Origin: an uncultured Oleiphilus sp.
Lineage (GTDB): Bacteria; Pseudomonadota; Gammaproteobacteria; Pseudomonadales; Oleiphilaceae
Assembly: GCA_913020495.1 (NCBI GenBank)
Contig: CAJWBJ010000034.1
Span: forward strand, 1-36,681
DNA: 36,681 nt
Reading direction: 5' to 3'
In this document: in pieces, positions 34,420 through 36,681 of the stretch
Position numbering within the stretch: position 1 is the stretch's first letter
Layout of the letters: the number at the start of each line of letters is the position of its first letter
Notes under the pieces: model-generated
The model's input: the letters and a program-made list of their open reading frames with translations, nothing else
Database searches by the model: none
What the model was told of the DNA's origin: nothing
Made by a program: the position numbers and the translations under genes

Positions 34420-36129
34420 TTAAAAGCGTTTGAATCTCGATTCATCAATATCATCCTCACCAGTAGCACCAGTAGCACCAGTAGCACCAGTAGCACCAGT
34501 AGCAGTAGTAGCAGTAGGTTTAGTTGGAGTTCCTGATGAAACTTGTCTTTTTTCGGAAGGCTGTGTTGATAATTGGAAAAAACTGACTGCTCTTTGTAAA
34601 TTTTCAGATTGTGACTGCATCTCTTCAGCTGTCGCTGCCAGCTCTTCGGAACTAGCGGCATTCTGCTGAGTTACCTTATCGAGTTGTTGCATCGCGTTAT
34701 TAATTTGTCCCACGCCGCTAGATTGTTCTTCAGATGCTGCAGATATTTCCTGCACTAGTTCAGCTGTTCTGGAAATATCAGGTACCATTCTCTCAAGCAA
34801 TGTACCCGCCTTCTCTGCGATACTTACACTGTCTCCGGTCAAGGAGCTGATTTCTGAAGCTGCCAGCTGACTGCGCTCAGCTAATTTTCGAACCTCAGCA
34901 GCGACGACAGCAAAACCCTTACCATGCTCACCTGCTCGAGCTGCCTCAATAGCAGCATTTAGTGCCAGCATATTGGTTTGATAAGCTATATCTTCAATAA
35001 TCGTTATCTTCTCGGCTATTTGAGTCATTGCCTGGACGGTGCCAGTGACGGTTCTCCCTCCTTCTTTTGCGGCAGTGGCCGATTCACTGGCAATTCTGTC
35101 GGTTGTTTGAGCATTTTCGCTATTTTGACTAATCGAAGCGCCCATCTGTTCCATTGAGGAGCTAGTTTCTTCGACACTAGCAGCCTGTTCACTGGTGGCC
35201 TGACTTAATGAATTTGCTGTTCCATTAACCTGAGACGCTGCTGAAGAAATCTGCGACGCATTGACTTGAATTTCCTTCACCACATCGATTAGGTTTTTTT
35301 GCATGATAGACATAGAGAAGGTCAAACTTTCACGATCACCTGGAATAACTTCTACAGCAATAGCCAAGTTTCCTTCTGCAATTTTTCGTGCAATCTCAGA
35401 AAGACTTGAAGGTTCTCCCCCTAATTTTTTCTTTAAAAAGAGATTGATATAGAAAATAAGGGCTAGCATCACCACCACTAACGCAACTAAGCTTGCAAAA
35501 AAGACGGCTTGCATAAAATTAGCATTTGAACCAGAGTCACTTATTTGTTGATCGACTCGTTCAAATAATAAGGTATTGAATTGTTGAATTTCAGCAGCAA
35601 TTTTGCCCAAGTATAAGTAATACTCGTCATCAAAAAGCCTCAAAGCCTGAGCATCGATGGCCGCCGTTTTATTAACAAGGTATTCTTTACCATAACCATA
35701 TTTCTTTGCATGAGCGTCTACGGCGTCCATGACTTCTACTTCAATCACTACTAGACCATCTGACTCTTTTTTAGATTGAAGTAAATGACCTTCCTCTTCC
35801 TTTGTTAACTTCATAGCCTTTACTTTTTCGGAAAAAGCAATCGTAGTGCCATCCTTTCGGGCAACTTTTCCAGCTGCTTTATCAAGCACATAGAAATAGG
35901 CATCGCGCCATTTTTTCTCGCCTGTCATGGTATATAAACGAACGGTGTTGGTCAGATCAGAGGAGTCAGTTTCCATCTCTTCAGATAACAAAACTGCTTG
36001 ATGTCGATACTCCAATGCTGTTTGTTGGTCACTGACTGCATTGGTGTAAAATAAATAAGTGGACCCTGTTATTACAGCCAGAGCAACTAGAACTAATACG
36101 CTAATTAAGAACAGCTTGCGAACAGTCAT
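34420..36129 (-). CDS. Methyl-accepting chemotaxis protein
   Basis: The start is ATG 36129, placed by AGGGGG five to six bases upstream; ATG 36144 is the alternative. The 569-residue protein has a first helix (about 5-25), a periplasmic sensor domain (about 26-200), and a second helix (about 207-232). A HAMP-like linker ([19 protein letters not shown]) and a long signalling coiled coil follow, with the tip sequence [40 protein letters not shown]. The C-terminal tether contains Thr/Ala/Gly repeats and ends [11 protein letters not shown]. It lacks the NWETF pentapeptide that recruits CheR in enteric receptors. The ligand is unknown; the facing binding-protein gene may be relevant. Confidence 0.93.
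   Translation of the reverse strand: MTVRKLFLISVLVLVALAVITGSTYLFYTNAVSDQQTALEYRHQAVLLSEEMETDSSDLTNTVRLYTMTGEKKWRDAYFYVLDKAAGKVARKDGTTIAFSEKVKAMKLTKEEEGHLLQSKKESDGLVVIEVEVMDAVDAHAKKYGYGKEYLVNKTAAIDAQALRLFDDEYYLYLGKIAAEIQQFNTLLFERVDQQISDSGSNANFMQAVFFASLVALVVVMLALIFYINLFLKKKLGGEPSSLSEIARKIAEGNLAIAVEVIPGDRESLTFSMSIMQKNLIDVVKEIQVNASQISSAASQVNGTANSLSQATSEQAASVEETSSSMEQMGASISQNSENAQTTDRIASESATAAKEGGRTVTGTVQAMTQIAEKITIIEDIAYQTNMLALNAAIEAARAGEHGKGFAVVAAEVRKLAERSQLAASEISSLTGDSVSIAEKAGTLLERMVPDISRTAELVQEISAASEEQSSGVGQINNAMQQLDKVTQQNAASSEELAATAEEMQSQSENLQRAVSFFQLSTQPSEKRQVSSGTPTKPTATTATGATGATGATGATGEDDIDESRFKRF
34459..34503 (-). repeat. Five exact 9-bp tandem repeats inside the chemoreceptor gene
   Basis: ACCAGTAGC is repeated five times without change (34459-34503); on the coding strand each copy reads GCTACTGGT, encoding Ala-Thr-Gly. 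The neighbouring bases 34504-34516 continue as imperfect AGTAGT/AGTAGC triplets encoding Ala/Thr. Because the unit is a multiple of three, copy number changes keep the frame. Confidence 0.9.
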
Positions 36130-36638
36130 TACGACCCCCTTCATTCACTATATATTAATTATTTCTTTCTAAGTGCTCCTTGGGTAAATCACTCTGAGAA
36201 AATCATTTTCGAAGTAGAGTTTTAGAAGTATAGAAGTAGAAATAGATAAAAACAAATAAACAAAAAATGACTGGTCAAGAGTTAAAATAAAATCATTATA
36301 TTGGTACGAGTCTGCTCAATTGTTGCTTGTGTTTCCTCAATATAAGTAGTCCTTTTTCGTGTTGTCGTTATGACTTCGGGTGTCATGTTGATAACTTATA
36401 GAGTGCATCAAAATGACACTTCAGTTCTTAAAAGTATAGTAAAAACAAATGGTTATCTGTTGGTATAAATCTTGTAATAGATGGTCTGTAGGTGGGGGAT
36501 TAAAGCATTACAAAGAATGTCTTTGGTTTTTCGTAAATTCAAAAGCAAAACCTGAAATAAGAGAGTAGGGCTTGAGCATCATTACAAGAGTGTCTGCGAA
36601 AATCAATTGCAGCATGAAATTAAACCAGGAGGCAATCA
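36130..36638. promoter_or_regulatory. Divergent intergenic region between the chemoreceptor gene and norC
   Basis: This AT-rich gap of about 509 bases holds no credible gene. It contains an inverted pair ATGAC (36370-36374) / GTCAT (36382-36386) with a further ATGAC at 36413-36417, and isolated TTGAT and ATCAA half-sites that are 13 bases apart and so not a normal FNR box. Promoters for both flanking genes must lie here, but I cannot place them with confidence. Confidence 0.35.
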
Positions 36639-36681
36639 ATGGCTGATAACTTTACCAAAGGGATGGCCCGAAATATCTATT
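36639..36681 (+). CDS. norC: Nitric oxide reductase small subunit NorC (3' part beyond window)
   Basis: Only the first 14 codons are visible: MADNFTKGMARNIY. NorC proteins begin with nearly this sequence (xxFTKGMARNIYxGGS) just before their single membrane helix, so the identity is quite specific despite the short length. A perfect AGGAGG ribosome-binding site (36627-36632) lies six bases before the ATG. NorC is the membrane-bound monoheme cytochrome c that feeds electrons to NorB for reduction of NO to N2O; norB presumably follows outside the window. Confidence 0.85.
   Translation, partial: MADNFTKGMARNIY

Noticed and set aside
34430..34669. Plus-strand frame with Val-Ala-Pro repeats
   Set aside because: It is the antisense reading of the chemoreceptor repeat tract.
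36389..36410. FNR box made of TTGAT and ATCAA upstream of norC
   Set aside because: The half-sites are separated by about 13 bases, whereas FNR/DNR sites need four.
36301..36475. Possible σ54 promoter and NorR-type sites upstream of norC (GG-N9-GC at 36303-36315, GG-N10-GT at 36462-36475, GT-N7-AC at 36364-36374)
   Set aside because: The first has the wrong spacing, the second lacks the essential GC, and only one GT-N7-AC was found where NorR promoters usually have three.

Overview
The window comes from an AT-rich (roughly 40% GC by eye) denitrifying bacterium, most likely a marine gammaproteobacterium. The grounds are the heme d1 / cytochrome cd1 maturation cluster at the left edge, the first codons of norC at the right edge, σ54/NtrC-type control of assimilatory nitrate reductase, and the overall protein style. 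I cannot name the genus.

Left block (1-9510, all +): a nir cluster. It starts inside a NirT-type multiheme cytochrome that carries an extra C-terminal ethylbenzene-dehydrogenase-like heme domain. Then come an amicyanin-like cupredoxin fused to a c-type cytochrome, nirF, a fused nirDL, nirG, nirH, nirJ, nirE and nirN. The genes are tightly packed or overlapping up to nirE, with a 102-base gap before nirN. Together they should turn uroporphyrinogen III into siroheme precursor (NirE), decarboxylate siroheme (NirDL/G/H), form the oxo groups (NirJ), finish heme d1 in the periplasm (NirF, NirN), and carry electrons to a NirS that must lie outside the window.

Middle block (9545-28909): accessory chromosomal genes. 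They are an old-yellow-enzyme reductase divergent from a MerR regulator with a textbook 19-bp-spacer promoter; a lipoprotein; a SpoU-type RNA methylase; a protein with a decayed HExxH motif; a second lipoprotein; a small Cys-rich DUF1289-like protein with an FNR-type promoter; a TRIC-like channel; a Tat-exported agmatine-deiminase-like enzyme; an AraC regulator divergent from a desaturase / hydrolase / thioesterase operon with a 21-bp-period direct repeat between them; an RND efflux pair; a PLP fold-III enzyme with a DUF819 membrane protein; and a membrane-anchored protein that looks like a solute-binding domain.

Right block (29059-36681): a σ54 promoter with an upstream NtrC-like site drives nasC-like and nasA genes for assimilatory nitrate reductase. 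These are followed by a small periplasmic binding protein, a chemoreceptor (minus strand) whose C-terminal tether contains five exact 9-bp repeats, and the first 14 codons of norC.

No tRNA, rRNA, CRISPR array, transposase or prophage gene was seen. The strongest candidates for new biology are the two fused electron-transfer proteins in the nir cluster, the intergenic regulatory architectures, and the unclassified membrane-anchored binding-like protein next to the nas genes.
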